From Rubellimicrobium sp. (GTDB taxonomy: Bacteria; Pseudomonadota; Alphaproteobacteria; Rhodobacterales; Rhodobacteraceae): a stretch of DNA of 64,000 bases. The notes beneath the pieces are model-generated. The model was not told the DNA's origin. It made no database searches and saw only the letters and a program-made list of their open reading frames with translations. A program made the position numbers and the translations under genes. Shown one piece after another: positions 35,685-44,448 of this stretch (position 1 is the stretch's first letter; the number at the start of each line of letters is the position of its first letter). The DNA is taken from assembly GCA_019454835.1 (NCBI GenBank), contig JACFNP010000007.1:1-64000 (forward strand). Reading direction: 5' to 3'.

Positions 35685-36758
35685 ATGAAGATCATCAGAC
35701 AGGTGCAGGCCCACGATCTCGACGACATCGCCACCGGCGGCGCCGTGCTGGGCACCGGCGGCGGCGGCGATCCCTATGTCGGCAAGCTGATGGCCCGCGA
35801 GGCGATCCGCAAACATGGCCCGGTGACGCTGGTGGATGTCGAGGGAATGGCCGACGACGCCCTCATCGTGCCCGCCTGCATGATGGGCGCGCCCACGGTG
35901 ATGACCGAGAAGCTGCCGCAGGGCGACGAGCTGCTGAATGCCTTCAACCAGTTGCAGCGCCTGATGGGCCGCCCCATCGACGCGGTGCTGTGCGGCGAGG
36001 CGGGCGGGGTGAATTCGACCATCCCCTTTGCCATTGCCGCCGCGGCGGGTCTGCCGCTCATCGACGGCGACGGCATGGGCCGCGCCTTCCCCGAACTGCA
36101 GATGGAGACCTTCACGCTGCACGGCGTCTCGGCCACGCCGATGGTGCTGTGTGACGACAAGGGCAACAGCCTCGTGCTCGACACGGTATCGAACGCCTGG
36201 ACCGAACGTCTGGCGCGCGCGGCCACCATCGAGATGGGTGGCTCGGCCTTGCTGACCTTCTATCCCATGTCGGGCGCACAGGCGAAAAAGGCCGTCGTGC
36301 GCGGCACGCTGTCACTGTGCGCGCGCATCGGCCGCACCCTGCGCGAGACGCGGGCCGCGCATGGCGACCCGGTGGCGGCGCTGGTCGGTCTGCTGGGCGC
36401 GCAGCTGCTGTTCCACGGTCGCGTGCAGGACATCGAGCGGCGCACCGAGGGCGGCTTCGCCCGCGGTCGCGCCGTTTTCGGCGGGCTTGACGACTGGAAG
36501 GACAGCACGCTTCGCATCGACTTCCAGAACGAATTTCTGATCGCCGAACGCGATGGCGAGGTGCTGGTGACGACACCCGACCTGATCTCGGTGATCGAGG
36601 ACGACACGGGGATGCCGGTCACCACCGACTCGCTGCGCTACGGCCAGCGCCTCATCGCCATCGCCTTCCCCTGCGACCCGCAATGGCGCACCCCCGAGGG
36701 CATCGCCCTCGTCGGCCCGAGGTATTTCGGCTACGATCTGGACTACCGGGCGTTGTAG
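35685..36758 (+). CDS. DUF917 (S-methyl-thiohydantoin desulfurase-type) protein, second copy
   Basis: A 357-residue paralog of the preceding protein with VLGTGGGGDPYVG (residues 21-33), DGDGMGRAFPEL, and NEFLIAERDGEVLVTTPDL in the C-terminal domain. The ATG at 35685 has TGAGGAGAGG upstream; an in-frame extension to 35613 overlaps the first copy and has no ribosome site. The tandem arrangement suggests an old duplication followed by divergence, since only motif-level identity remains over much of the length. It is the last intact gene of the transporter operon. Confidence 0.88.
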   Translation: MKIIRQVQAHDLDDIATGGAVLGTGGGGDPYVGKLMAREAIRKHGPVTLVDVEGMADDALIVPACMMGAPTVMTEKLPQGDELLNAFNQLQRLMGRPIDAVLCGEAGGVNSTIPFAIAAAAGLPLIDGDGMGRAFPELQMETFTLHGVSATPMVLCDDKGNSLVLDTVSNAWTERLARAATIEMGGSALLTFYPMSGAQAKKAVVRGTLSLCARIGRTLRETRAAHGDPVAALVGLLGAQLLFHGRVQDIERRTEGGFARGRAVFGGLDDWKDSTLRIDFQNEFLIAERDGEVLVTTPDLISVIEDDTGMPVTTDSLRYGQRLIAIAFPCDPQWRTPEGIALVGPRYFGYDLDYRAL

Positions 36759-36762
36759 GGGG

Positions 36763-37365
36763 GTGGACATACCGGGGGCCGCGCGGTCGTCTTCGTGTCC
36801 CGACAGCGCGTATCTCGCAGGCCCGAACAGAGGCGGTATCGACCTCATGGCTGTCGCCAGCCGGGAAATGCATGATCTCGCGCGCGAAACAGGCGAGACC
36901 GTGCAGATCTGCGCCCGTGACGACGACATGATGACGGTCGTTGCCATGGCGCGAGGTGATCGGCATATGGGCGTCGCTTCAGATGTCGGGACGCGGGTGC
37001 CGTTGAACTGGACGGCATCCGGTCGGCTGCTGCTCGGGCATCTGCCCGGCGACGACCGACGCGAGTTCTTCGCCTCGCACGCCCGCCCCTCGACCACGGC
37101 TCTGGCTGAAACCGATCCGGTGGCCCTGAGCCGCATGGCGGGCGAGGAATTTGATGCACGTCTGGCGGTTCAGATGAGCGCGTCGGAATACGCCGTCGCG
37201 TGTATCGCCGCGCCGATCCGCGACATTGGAGACACATGCATCGCAACCATCTCGATCGTCCTGCCCGAGTCGGTCGCGCGAGCCGAACTCTCGCGTATGG
37301 CACAAGCGGTCCGGGGTGCCGCAAGCCGGATCGAAACGGCACTCGGACGAGCATCGCTAGATTGA
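36763..37365 (+). pseudogene. IclR-family regulator remnant lacking the DNA-binding domain
   Basis: About 175-200 residues match only the C-terminal effector domain of IclR regulators: LARETGETVQICARDDD, GTRVPLNWTASGRLLLGHLP (the effector-pocket segment) and ASEYAVACIAAPIRD. An intact IclR of about 250-270 residues would have a winged helix-turn-helix in front, but only about 25 unrelated residues lie upstream before the DUF917 stop codon. The remnant follows the operon by four bases. It may be a decayed local regulator, or a stand-alone effector domain that modulates another IclR protein. Confidence 0.7.
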
Positions 37366-37529
37366 AGCAGGTGCCCGGTTCCGGCATCTGGTGGATAGGG
37401 TCCGCGATGGACCGCCCCGGCCCGACGGCAGCTTCGGCACGGGCCGCGTGTTCAGTCAACCTGTGCGCGTCATCCAGGGTGCCGTGCGCCCGCGTACATG
37501 CCCGCCACGGCCCGCCGCACACGGTGCCA

Positions 37530-38468
37530 TCAAGACATCTGTGCCCGCCGGGCGAGATGCACGCCCGCCAGCATGCAGCGCACCGAGCCGCCGGCCAGTT
37601 CTATCGTGGGCACCGCCAGCGGCAGGATCGTGGCATGGCGTTCGATCACGACAATCTGGTCGGGGCGCAGGCTGGCGAGTGCGCGCTCGGACAGCGCCAG
37701 AACCGCACCTTCACGACCCTGCAGCTCGATCGCATTGCCCGCAAAGCTTTCGATCTGATCCATGTCCAGTGCGATCACGTCACGGCCGGGTTCGCGCAGG
37801 CGGGCGGCGATTTCGGCGCGCCGCCCGGCATCGGGGATGGCATCCAGACCTGCCATGGCAAAATGGGTTCCGATGCACATCAGCACGTTGGTATGGTAGA
37901 TTGGCTGCCCCTGGCGGTCCGCAGCGGAAAACATCATCGGTTCAAAGTTGAAATGGGTGCAGAACCGCTCCAGCGCGACCTCGTCGGCACGGCGCGAGCG
38001 CGTGACATAGGCGACCCGGACGATATGGTCGAGGACCATCGCGCCGGTCCCTTCTAGGTAGATGCCGTCCTGTTCGAGTCCCGAGTAGTCGATCACATCC
38101 TGCACACGGTAGGCGCGTTTCAGCATCTCGATGATGTCGGGGCGGCGTTCGGGGCGGCGGCTGGGTGAATACATCGGGTAGATCGCGACATGCCCGCCGG
38201 AATGGGTCGAGAACCAGTTGTTCGGAAAGACCGAATCCGGGGTCTGGTCGCCCTCGTCCTCGAACAGGTGCACGGTGACACCTGCGCCCTCCAGCCGCTC
38301 GGCGGCCTTCGTCACCTCGTCATGGGCTGCAAGGGCGACGGCGCGGGGGCTGCAACCGTCGGCGGGGGCCTGAAAGGAATTGTCTGCAACCGTGGCCGGG
38401 TTGGGGGTGAACCAGTGCGGGCGGATCATCACCACCGAAGCCGGGGCCTGCGCGGAATAGCGGCTCAT
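37530..38468 (-). CDS. ctlX: Citrulline hydrolase CtlX-like amidinotransferase-fold protein
   Basis: A 312-residue protein of the arginine deiminase/amidinotransferase superfamily resembling CtlX, reported to hydrolyse citrulline to ornithine. Substrate-binding and catalytic landmarks are DSVFPNNWFSTH, EGTGAMVLDH, YHTNVLMCIGTHFA with the catalytic His, and Cys298 in GGSVRCMLAGVH at the C-terminus. It overlaps the upstream ornithine cyclodeaminase gene by four bases (same strand), a sensible pairing because the product of CtlX is the substrate of that enzyme. The exact reaction is from family knowledge. Confidence 0.87.
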   Translation of the reverse strand: MSRYSAQAPASVVMIRPHWFTPNPATVADNSFQAPADGCSPRAVALAAHDEVTKAAERLEGAGVTVHLFEDEGDQTPDSVFPNNWFSTHSGGHVAIYPMYSPSRRPERRPDIIEMLKRAYRVQDVIDYSGLEQDGIYLEGTGAMVLDHIVRVAYVTRSRRADEVALERFCTHFNFEPMMFSAADRQGQPIYHTNVLMCIGTHFAMAGLDAIPDAGRRAEIAARLREPGRDVIALDMDQIESFAGNAIELQGREGAVLALSERALASLRPDQIVVIERHATILPLAVPTIELAGGSVRCMLAGVHLARRAQMS

Positions 38469-39517
38469 CGGGCGGCACCGGGCCGGGCGGCGTCCTGTGG
38501 CGGCGTCAGCATCCCGAACAGATTGCGCGGGTCGGATGGCGCAACGATCAGATCGATCTCGGTGAAGAACGGCGTGTTCCGGATACGGTCATGGATCAGC
38601 CGCAGCACCGAGAAATCCTCGATTCCGAACCCGACCGAATCGAACAGGGTCACCTGGCTGGCCGACCGCCGCCCCTGAATCTGACCCGCGATCACACGCC
38701 ACAGTTCGGTCACCGGAAAGTCGGCGGGCTTGCTCTGGATTTCGCCCTCGATCCGGGTCTGCGGCGGGTATTCGACGAAGACATCGGCGCGATCAAGGAT
38801 CTCGGCCTGCAATTCGGTCTTGCCGGGGCAGTCGCCGCCGACCGCGTTCAGATGCACGCCCGCGCCGACCATGTTGGCTGACAGAACGGTTGCGTTGCGC
38901 TTGTCCGCAGTGATGGTGGTGATGATGTCGGCACCCAGCACGGCCTCTTGCGCCGAGGCGCAGGTCCTGATGTCGATGTCGACGCCGTGACGCGCCATGT
39001 TGCTGCGGAACTTGGCGACCGAGTCCGGGTCGATGTCGAATACCTGCAGGCGGCGGATGCCCAGAAGCGTCGCAAAGGCAAGCGTCTGGAACTCGGACTG
39101 GGCGCCGGCCCCGATCAGCGCCATCACCGCCGAATCCTGCCGCGCCAGATGGCGGGCCGCCAGCGCCGAGGTAACGGCGGTGCGCAAGGCGGTGGCGATC
39201 GTCATCTCGCTGAGCATGAGCGGATAGCCGGTCACGACATCGGCCAGCACGCCGAAGGCCCCCACCGTCTGCAGTCCGAGCAGGGGGTTGCCGGGATGGC
39301 CGTTCACATATTTGCAGCCATAGAGGCGGCCGTCGCTGGCGGGCATGAGCTCGATCACGCCGACATCGGAATGCGAGGCAAGGCGCGGCGCCTTGTCGAA
39401 CTCTTCCCAGCGGCAGAAGTCCTCGGTCATGTAGTCGGCCAGGGCGGCCATGAACTGCTCGATCCCCGTTTGCGCAAGCAGATCGACAAGGTTCTGCGGA
39501 CTGACGAACTGCACCAT
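38465..39517 (-). CDS. Ornithine cyclodeaminase
   Basis: A 350-residue ornithine cyclodeaminase/mu-crystallin family protein, converting ornithine to proline and ammonia with bound NAD. The Rossmann motif ALIGAGAQSEFQTLAF lies near residues 132-147, and the substrate region includes LYGCKYVNGHPGNP with its Lys. GVHLNAVGGDCPGKTEL contains the conserved catalytic Asp. It is transcribed first, with ctlX following, and is divergent from the Lrp-type regulator 126 bases away. Together the pair would turn citrulline into proline. Confidence 0.9.
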   Translation of the reverse strand: MVQFVSPQNLVDLLAQTGIEQFMAALADYMTEDFCRWEEFDKAPRLASHSDVGVIELMPASDGRLYGCKYVNGHPGNPLLGLQTVGAFGVLADVVTGYPLMLSEMTIATALRTAVTSALAARHLARQDSAVMALIGAGAQSEFQTLAFATLLGIRRLQVFDIDPDSVAKFRSNMARHGVDIDIRTCASAQEAVLGADIITTITADKRNATVLSANMVGAGVHLNAVGGDCPGKTELQAEILDRADVFVEYPPQTRIEGEIQSKPADFPVTELWRVIAGQIQGRRSASQVTLFDSVGFGIEDFSVLRLIHDRIRNTPFFTEIDLIVAPSDPRNLFGMLTPPQDAARPGAAR

Positions 39518-39570
39518 GGCGGTCTCCTGAAAGCATTGCCTGGAGCAAGGGTAGGCCGGTGCAGTTATCC

Positions 39571-39610
39571 AGCAAAACTTGCAATTATGCTTGTGATGAA
39601 TGATAAATCA
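39571..39610. promoter_or_regulatory. Probable Lrp-type binding site between ornithine cyclodeaminase and the Lrp gene
   Basis: An AT-rich patch in otherwise GC-rich DNA contains a dyad AGCA-N13-TGCT (39571-39591), close to the Lrp consensus layout of AGCA/TGCT ends around an AT centre. A second dyad, GTGAT-N9-ATCAC, begins at 39592. The location between a divergent Lrp gene and its presumed targets fits autoregulation plus activation. The first dyad would overlap the most upstream possible start (39587) of the regulator, supporting a later start. Confidence 0.5.
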
Positions 39611-39643
39611 CGCACATTGCGCAGCACGGGCAGGCATATCGCC

Positions 39644-40069
39644 ATGCACATCTTCGACGAACTGGATCACCGACTCATCGCCCTGCTGCGCGAGGACGGG
39701 CGCGCCCCGGTTTCCCGGCTGGCTGCGGCGCTGAACGTGTCGCGCGCCACCGTGCAGGTGCGGATGGAGCGGCTGCTGCAGTCCGGGGCACTTCTGGGTT
39801 TCACCGCGCGCGTGCGCGAGGATCACGCCGATGGCGCGGTGCGCGCGATCATGCTGATCGAGGTGGCGGGACGCTCGATCACCGCCGTCATCCGCCGGCT
39901 GCGCGGCCTGCCCGAGCTGTATACCTTGCACACCACGAACGGAGGCTGGGATCTGGTGGCCGAAATCCGCGCCGCCAATCTGCACGATTTCGACCGCCTG
40001 CTGCGCGAGGTGCGCAGCATCGAGGGCGTCCTGAACAGCGAGACGAGCATCCTGCTCAGTTCGGTCTAG
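39644..40069 (+). CDS. Lrp/AsnC family transcriptional regulator (citrulline/ornithine genes)
   Basis: A 141-residue Lrp/AsnC regulator. It begins MHIFDELDHRLIALLREDGR, the usual start of such proteins, then the HTH (PVSRLAAALNVSRATVQVR, residues about 23-41) and the RAM domain with TLHTTNGGWDLVAEIRA. In-frame starts at 39587 and 39596 would add a basic tail and are less likely. It is divergent from the ornithine cyclodeaminase-ctlX pair and probably senses ornithine, citrulline or proline to control it, as for other local Lrp paralogs. The effector is inferred. Confidence 0.88.
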   Translation: MHIFDELDHRLIALLREDGRAPVSRLAAALNVSRATVQVRMERLLQSGALLGFTARVREDHADGAVRAIMLIEVAGRSITAVIRRLRGLPELYTLHTTNGGWDLVAEIRAANLHDFDRLLREVRSIEGVLNSETSILLSSV

Positions 40070-40197
40070 CTGCGCCCTGTCACCAGGTTGCCCCTTCGGG
40101 GCCGATCCGGGAGGGCGGTGCATGCGGATGGTTTGCGTGCCGTCCGCGCGCCAGCCGCCCCCAATATACCGCCCCCGCGCCTTCCCGCAGACGCCCC

Positions 40198-40647
40198 CTA
40201 CCGCCGCCCGGCGAAGAAATCGCGCAGGAGGCGCGCCGAATCGGTCCCGGCGATGCCGTCGAAGACCTCGGGCGCGTGGTGGCATTGCGGGTGGGCAAAG
40301 ACCCGCGCGCCGTGGGCGACGCCGCCTGCCTTGGGGTCGGCGGCGCCGTAGTAGAGCCGCGCGATCCGCGCCAGCGAGATTGCCCCCGCGCACATCGGGC
40401 AGGGTTCCAGCGTCACATGCAGTTCATGGCCCGGCAGCCGTTCCGACCCCGCCGCCCGGCAGGCCGCGCGCAGCGCGAGGATTTCGGCATGGGCGGTCGT
40501 GTCGCAAAGCTCGCGCACCCGGTTGCCCGCCCGCGCCACCAGCCGCCCGCCGGGAGCCACGACCACGGCGCCCACCGGCACCTCGCCGCGCGCCGCCGCC
40601 GCCCGCGCCTCGTCGAGTGCCAGGTCCATCCAGCCGCGCGATGTCAT
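40198..40647 (-). CDS. tadA: tRNA-specific adenosine deaminase TadA
   Basis: A 149-residue zinc deaminase converting the wobble adenosine of tRNA-Arg(ACG) to inosine. The catalytic motif HAE (His53, Glu55) and zinc cysteines Cys83 and Cys86 in LEPCPMCAGAI are in place, and the length matches TadA. Residues LYYGAADPKAGG and HHAPEVFDGI are typical. It is essential in most bacteria. It follows mipZ on the same strand with only 12 bases between, so they are probably cotranscribed. Confidence 0.95.
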   Translation of the reverse strand: MTSRGWMDLALDEARAAAARGEVPVGAVVVAPGGRLVARAGNRVRELCDTTAHAEILALRAACRAAGSERLPGHELHVTLEPCPMCAGAISLARIARLYYGAADPKAGGVAHGARVFAHPQCHHAPEVFDGIAGTDSARLLRDFFAGRR

Positions 40648-40659
40648 GGCCCCGCCCGC

Positions 40660-41469
40660 TCAGAAATCGACCTTCACGCCGGGCAGGTCCAGCGCCTTGA
40701 TCAGGTCGCGCAATTCCTGCCGGGCGGCGACGTTCGAGATGTTGAGGCTCGACACGCCCAGATCGCGCAGATCGAGCAGCGTCAGCCCGCGCGGGAACAG
40801 TTCGCGGAACACCACCCGTTCGGTGAACCCCGGCGCGACGCGAAAGCCGATCCGGCGGCTGAGATGATCGAGCGCCTTTTCCATCTTGGCCTTGTTCACC
40901 ATCGCCTGCGCGCCCAGCCGGTTGCGCGCCACCACCCAGTCGATGGGCGGCAACCCCGCCTGCGCGCGCAACTGCCGTGCGTTCCAGACCATTTCCGCAT
41001 AGACCGACGGCCCGAGGATCCTTTCCCCGTCGGTGTCGATATGCGCGAGCAGGTCGAAATCGACGAAACTGTCATTGAGCGGCGTGATCAGCGTGTCGGC
41101 CAGCGAATGGGCCACCTGGCTGAGCCGCGTATGCGATCCGGGGCAGTCGATGAGGATGAAATCCACGTCGGGTTCAAGCCCCGCCACGGCCAGCGACAGC
41201 CGCTGGTCCATCGCGTTCTCGCCGGGGGCCAGCGTCGCATGGTCGATCTCGGGCAGATCGACATGGATCGGCGTCGGCAGGTCAAGACCCTCGGCCTGCA
41301 TGTAGCGGCGGCGGTTGTCGAAATAGCGCCCGAGGCTCTTTTGCCGCAGGTCCAGATCAAGCGTCCCGATCCGGTGGCCCATCCGCGCCAGCGCCGTGGC
41401 CACATGCATGGCGACGGTCGACTTGCCCGCGCCGCCCTTCTCGTTGCCCACGACGATGATATGCGCCAC
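40660..41469 (-). CDS. mipZ: Division-plane positioning ATPase MipZ
   Basis: A 269-residue ParA/MinD-superfamily ATPase matching MipZ, which forms gradients from the chromosomal poles and inhibits FtsZ so that division occurs at mid-cell in alphaproteobacteria. The deviant Walker A is GNEKGGAGKST (residues 8-18), the second switch is DFILIDCPGSHTRL, and DLDLRQKSLGRYFDNR is specific to MipZ. ParA partition proteins lack this combination. The gene is on the minus strand upstream of tadA. Confidence 0.93.
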   Translation of the reverse strand: MAHIIVVGNEKGGAGKSTVAMHVATALARMGHRIGTLDLDLRQKSLGRYFDNRRRYMQAEGLDLPTPIHVDLPEIDHATLAPGENAMDQRLSLAVAGLEPDVDFILIDCPGSHTRLSQVAHSLADTLITPLNDSFVDFDLLAHIDTDGERILGPSVYAEMVWNARQLRAQAGLPPIDWVVARNRLGAQAMVNKAKMEKALDHLSRRIGFRVAPGFTERVVFRELFPRGLTLLDLRDLGVSSLNISNVAARQELRDLIKALDLPGVKVDF

Positions 41470-41684
41470 GTTTTGCCCCCCGGCCTGCCGTCCCGTGCCG
41501 CGACGATAGCGGCCAGGGCGCGGTTAGGGGAAGCGTCTCGTGCGGGCAAGGGGTCGGGGCGGGATGCGCCGCTGCCGTGGCGCGCCGTTCTTGCCACGCC
41601 CGGCCTGCGGGTGTGTGATGCGGCCCGAGTCGTCCGGTCGGCATCGGGCGCCCGATGCACCGTCATCAACCGATGGAGAGAGCC

Positions 41685-42524
41685 ATGACCGGGCAAGCCG
41701 AACTGGCCCAGAAATTCCGTGCGCGCCACCAGCCGGGCAATCCGCTGTTCATGCCCAATGTCTGGGACGCGCTCAGCGCGCGCATCACCGCCGAGGCGGG
41801 CTTCGAGGCGCTGGCCACCACCTCGGGCGGCGTCGCCTGGGCGCTGGGCCATGCCGACGAGGAGCACACCCCCTGGGACGAGGAAATCGCCGCCCTGCGC
41901 CGCATCACGCGCGCGGCGCGCGGGCTGCCGGTGACCGCCGACATCGAGGGCGGCTTCGGCGCGACCCCGGATGATGTGGGCGACCATATCGTTCAGGTCG
42001 CCCGCGCGGGGGTGGTCGGCGTGAATCTCGAGGACAGCACCGGCGGCGCCCTGCGCCCGGTGGACGAGGCCGCCGCCCGCATCGCCGGGGCGCGCGCAGG
42101 CGCGGCCCGTGCGGGCGTGCCCGTGGTCATCAACGCGCGCTGCGATGTGTTCATGCTGGGCGGCGACACGCCGGATGCCCTGCTGGACGCGGCGCTCGCG
42201 CGCGGGCGTGCCTATCTGCGGGCCGGGGCCGACTGCATCTTTCCCTTCGGCCTGCTCGACCCGGCGCGCATCGCCCGCTTCTGCCGCGACCTCGGCGCGC
42301 CCGTGAACGTGAGCGCCCGGCCCGGCCTGCCCGGCGTCGCGGAACTCGCGCGACTTGGTGTCGCACGCATCACCACCGGCACCGCGACTACCCTTGTCGC
42401 CGCCGCCGCGACGCGCCATCTGATGCAGGCCCTCCGCGCCGGTGCGCCGTTCGACGTGCTGTCGGCAGCCATGACATATCCCGACGCGCAGGCACTGTTT
42501 CGCACAGAAGGACATCAACCATGA
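41685..42524 (+). CDS. Isocitrate lyase/PEP mutase superfamily protein
   Basis: A 279-residue member of the isocitrate lyase/phosphoenolpyruvate mutase superfamily (PEP_mutase group). Markers are NVWDALSARITAEAGFEAL, the metal-binding ADIEGGFG with its Asp and Glu, VNLEDSTGG, and VVINARCDVFMLGG. The K-K-C-G-H active-site loop of isocitrate lyase is absent, so it is not a glyoxylate-cycle enzyme; oxaloacetate decarboxylase or 2-methylisocitrate lyase-like activity are possible. GGAGAG precedes the ATG at 41685. It overlaps the AhpD-like gene by four bases. Confidence 0.85.
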   Translation: MTGQAELAQKFRARHQPGNPLFMPNVWDALSARITAEAGFEALATTSGGVAWALGHADEEHTPWDEEIAALRRITRAARGLPVTADIEGGFGATPDDVGDHIVQVARAGVVGVNLEDSTGGALRPVDEAAARIAGARAGAARAGVPVVINARCDVFMLGGDTPDALLDAALARGRAYLRAGADCIFPFGLLDPARIARFCRDLGAPVNVSARPGLPGVAELARLGVARITTGTATTLVAAAATRHLMQALRAGAPFDVLSAAMTYPDAQALFRTEGHQP

Positions 42525-42991
42525 GCAAGAGACTCGATTCCCGCCGGGCCAATCCGGCGGTGATGCAGGCGCTGGGCGGCCTGCAGGCGGCGATCAACGA
42601 TTCCGGGCTCGAGCATCCGCTGCTCGAACTGGTGAAGATCCGCGCCTCGCAGATGAACGGCTGCGCCTGGTGTCTCGACATGCACACCAAGGACGCCATC
42701 GCCGCCGGTGAAACCGTGCAGCGCCTGATGGGTGTCGCCGCCTGGCGCGAGGGTCCGTTCTACACCGACCGCGAACGCGCCGCGCTGGAATGGACCGAGG
42801 CGCTGACCGCGCTGGCAGGCAGCAACGGCGTGCCGGACGAGGTCTATGACCGCGCCATCGCGCAGTTCAGCGAGGCCGAGATGATGTCGCTGACGCTGGC
42901 GATCATCGCCATCAACGGCTGGAACCGCATCAACGTCGGCTTCGCGCGCGAGGCGGGCGACTACCACCCGCCCAAGGCCAAATCGGCGTAA
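42521..42991 (+). CDS. AhpD/carboxymuconolactone decarboxylase-like alkylhydroperoxidase
   Basis: A 156-residue all-helical AhpD-like protein. The redox pair Cys48-x-x-Cys51 with His55 sits in NGCAWCLDMH, the hallmark of the alkylhydroperoxidase core. LYDRAIAQFSEAEMM-type and NGWNRINVGF segments complete the domain. Such proteins form trimers or hexamers and reduce peroxides. It starts inside the stop region of the PEP-mutase-fold gene, so both are cotranscribed; the functional link is unknown. Confidence 0.9.
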   Translation: MSKRLDSRRANPAVMQALGGLQAAINDSGLEHPLLELVKIRASQMNGCAWCLDMHTKDAIAAGETVQRLMGVAAWREGPFYTDRERAALEWTEALTALAGSNGVPDEVYDRAIAQFSEAEMMSLTLAIIAINGWNRINVGFAREAGDYHPPKAKSA

Positions 42992-43013
42992 GGCGACGGG
43001 CGGGGCAGCCCCT

Positions 43014-43128
43014 CCGTCATTGCGAGGCGCAGCCGAAGCAACCCCGACCGCTCACCTACAACATCGGGGTTGCTTCGTCGGCTGCGCCTCCTCGCAATGA
43101 CGAAATATACCATTCTCCCGATTGCCCT
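43014..43128. repeat. Dispersed palindromic repeat, copy D
   Basis: The core (43014-43102) starts CCGTCATTGCGAGGCG and ends CCTCCTCGCAATGACG, with GAAGCAACCCCGA paired to TCGGGGTTGCTTC. It is followed by CTCCCGATTGCCCT (43115-43128), matching the right terminal inverted repeat of the longer units in 12 of 14 positions or better. The left terminal repeat is not preserved, since the unit abuts the end of the AhpD-like gene. Confidence 0.78.
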
Positions 43129-43203
43129 GGGCAGCCCCGCCCCGTCACGGCCAGCCGCAGGCGACTCCATTCGCACCGGGCCAGGCGTCGGGCCGGATGG
43201 ATA

Positions 43204-43238
43204 GCGCCGGCGGCTTCGCCGCCTCGCAATGACGCGAG
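43204..43238. repeat. Partial palindromic repeat (right arm only)
   Basis: CGCCGGCGGCTTCGCCGCC followed by TCGCAATGACGCGAG is the right arm of the dispersed palindrome without its left partner. It lies about 100 bases after copy D. The rest of the gap up to the frcB ribosome site (43239-43404) holds no recognisable gene; the frcB promoter must lie in it. Confidence 0.6.
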
Positions 43239-43414
43239 AGGCGCCCTCACTGATAGCGGTAACGGAATCTCGCCGTCGGGGGGCATCCGGCGCCGGATTC
43301 CTGTTGACGCGCCCCGTCCGATGGCTTTCCCTGATGCCGTCCCCCCGCATCGAGGGGAAGGGAGAGACGGGCATTGCCCGCTCTGTTGTCATGTTAACCA
43401 TCCGGGAGGATCAG

Positions 43415-44428
43415 ATGAAGAAACTGCTTGCGGGCACGGCACTTGCGCTCATGGCGACGACCGGCACGGCGATGGCCGACGACATTTCGGCCTGCCTCAT
43501 CACCAAGACCGACACCAACCCGTTCTTCGTGAAGATGCGCGAGGGCGCGCAGGCCGCCGCCGAGGAACTGGGCATCACGCTCTATACCTACGCGGGCAAG
43601 ATCGACGGCGACCACGAAAGCCAGGTCGCCGCGATTGAAACCTGCATGGCCAACGGCGTCTCGGGGATTCTCATCACCGCCTCGGACACCGCCGCCATCG
43701 TCGATTCGGTGACCCAGGCGCGTGACGCGGGGATTCTCGTCATCGCGCTCGACACCCAGCTCGAACCGGCCGACGCCGCCGACGCGACCTTTGCCACCGA
43801 TAACTTCGAGGCCGGGCGCCTGATCGGCGAATGGGCCGCCGGGCGGCTGGGCGACGAGGCCGCGAACGCGCGGATCGCGCTGCTCGACCTGACCGTGATG
43901 CAGCCGACCGTGGACGTGATGCGCGACCAGGGCTTCCTGACCGGCTTCGGCATCGACGTGAAGAACGTGGCCGTGAACGGCGACGAGGACGATCCCCGCA
44001 TCGTCGGCAACGCCCTGACCGACGGCGCCGAAGAAGGCGGGCGTCGCGCCATGGAGCAACTGCTTGCGGTCGATCCCGGCGTGAACGTCGTCTACACGAT
44101 CAACGAACCCGCCGCCGCCGGTGCCTACGAGGCGCTTGTCGCCGCCGGGATCGAGGACAACGTCCTGCTGGTCTCGGTCGACGGCGGCTGCCCCGGCGTG
44201 CAGAACGTGGCCGAGGGCGTGATCGGCGCCACCAGCCAGCAATATCCGCTGCGGATGGCCTCGCTCGGCATGGAGGCGATTGCCCAGTATGCCGCCGACG
44301 GCACCCTGCCCGAGCCCACGCCCGGCAAGGACATCTTCGACACGGGCGTCACGCTCATCACCGACAACCCGGTCGAGGGCGTGCCGTCGATCTCGTCGGC
44401 CGAGGGCATCGATCTCTGCTGGGGCTGA
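43415..44428 (+). CDS. frcB: Fructose ABC transporter substrate-binding protein
   Basis: A 337-residue periplasmic binding protein matching rhizobial FrcB closely over its whole length. There is a signal peptide [21 protein letters not shown], then [54 protein letters not shown], and [15 protein letters not shown] with [21 protein letters not shown] strong GGGAGGA precedes the ATG at 43415. FrcBCA imports fructose (and in rhizobia also mannose and ribose). frcC and frcA follow. The adjacent frcR and frcK genes found in rhizobia are missing. Confidence 0.93.
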   Translation: MKKLLAGTALALMATTGTAMADDISACLITKTDTNPFFVKMREGAQAAAEELGITLYTYAGKIDGDHESQVAAIETCMANGVSGILITASDTAAIVDSVTQARDAGILVIALDTQLEPADAADATFATDNFEAGRLIGEWAAGRLGDEAANARIALLDLTVMQPTVDVMRDQGFLTGFGIDVKNVAVNGDEDDPRIVGNALTDGAEEGGRRAMEQLLAVDPGVNVVYTINEPAAAGAYEALVAAGIEDNVLLVSVDGGCPGVQNVAEGVIGATSQQYPLRMASLGMEAIAQYAADGTLPEPTPGKDIFDTGVTLITDNPVEGVPSISSAEGIDLCWG

Positions 44429-44448
44429 TCCCGGCTGACATGACGCGA

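Noticed and set aside
41685-42524. Isocitrate lyase of the glyoxylate cycle
   Set aside because: The protein is only 279 residues and lacks the Lys-Lys-Cys-Gly-His active-site loop, so it belongs to the PEP-mutase-like branch.
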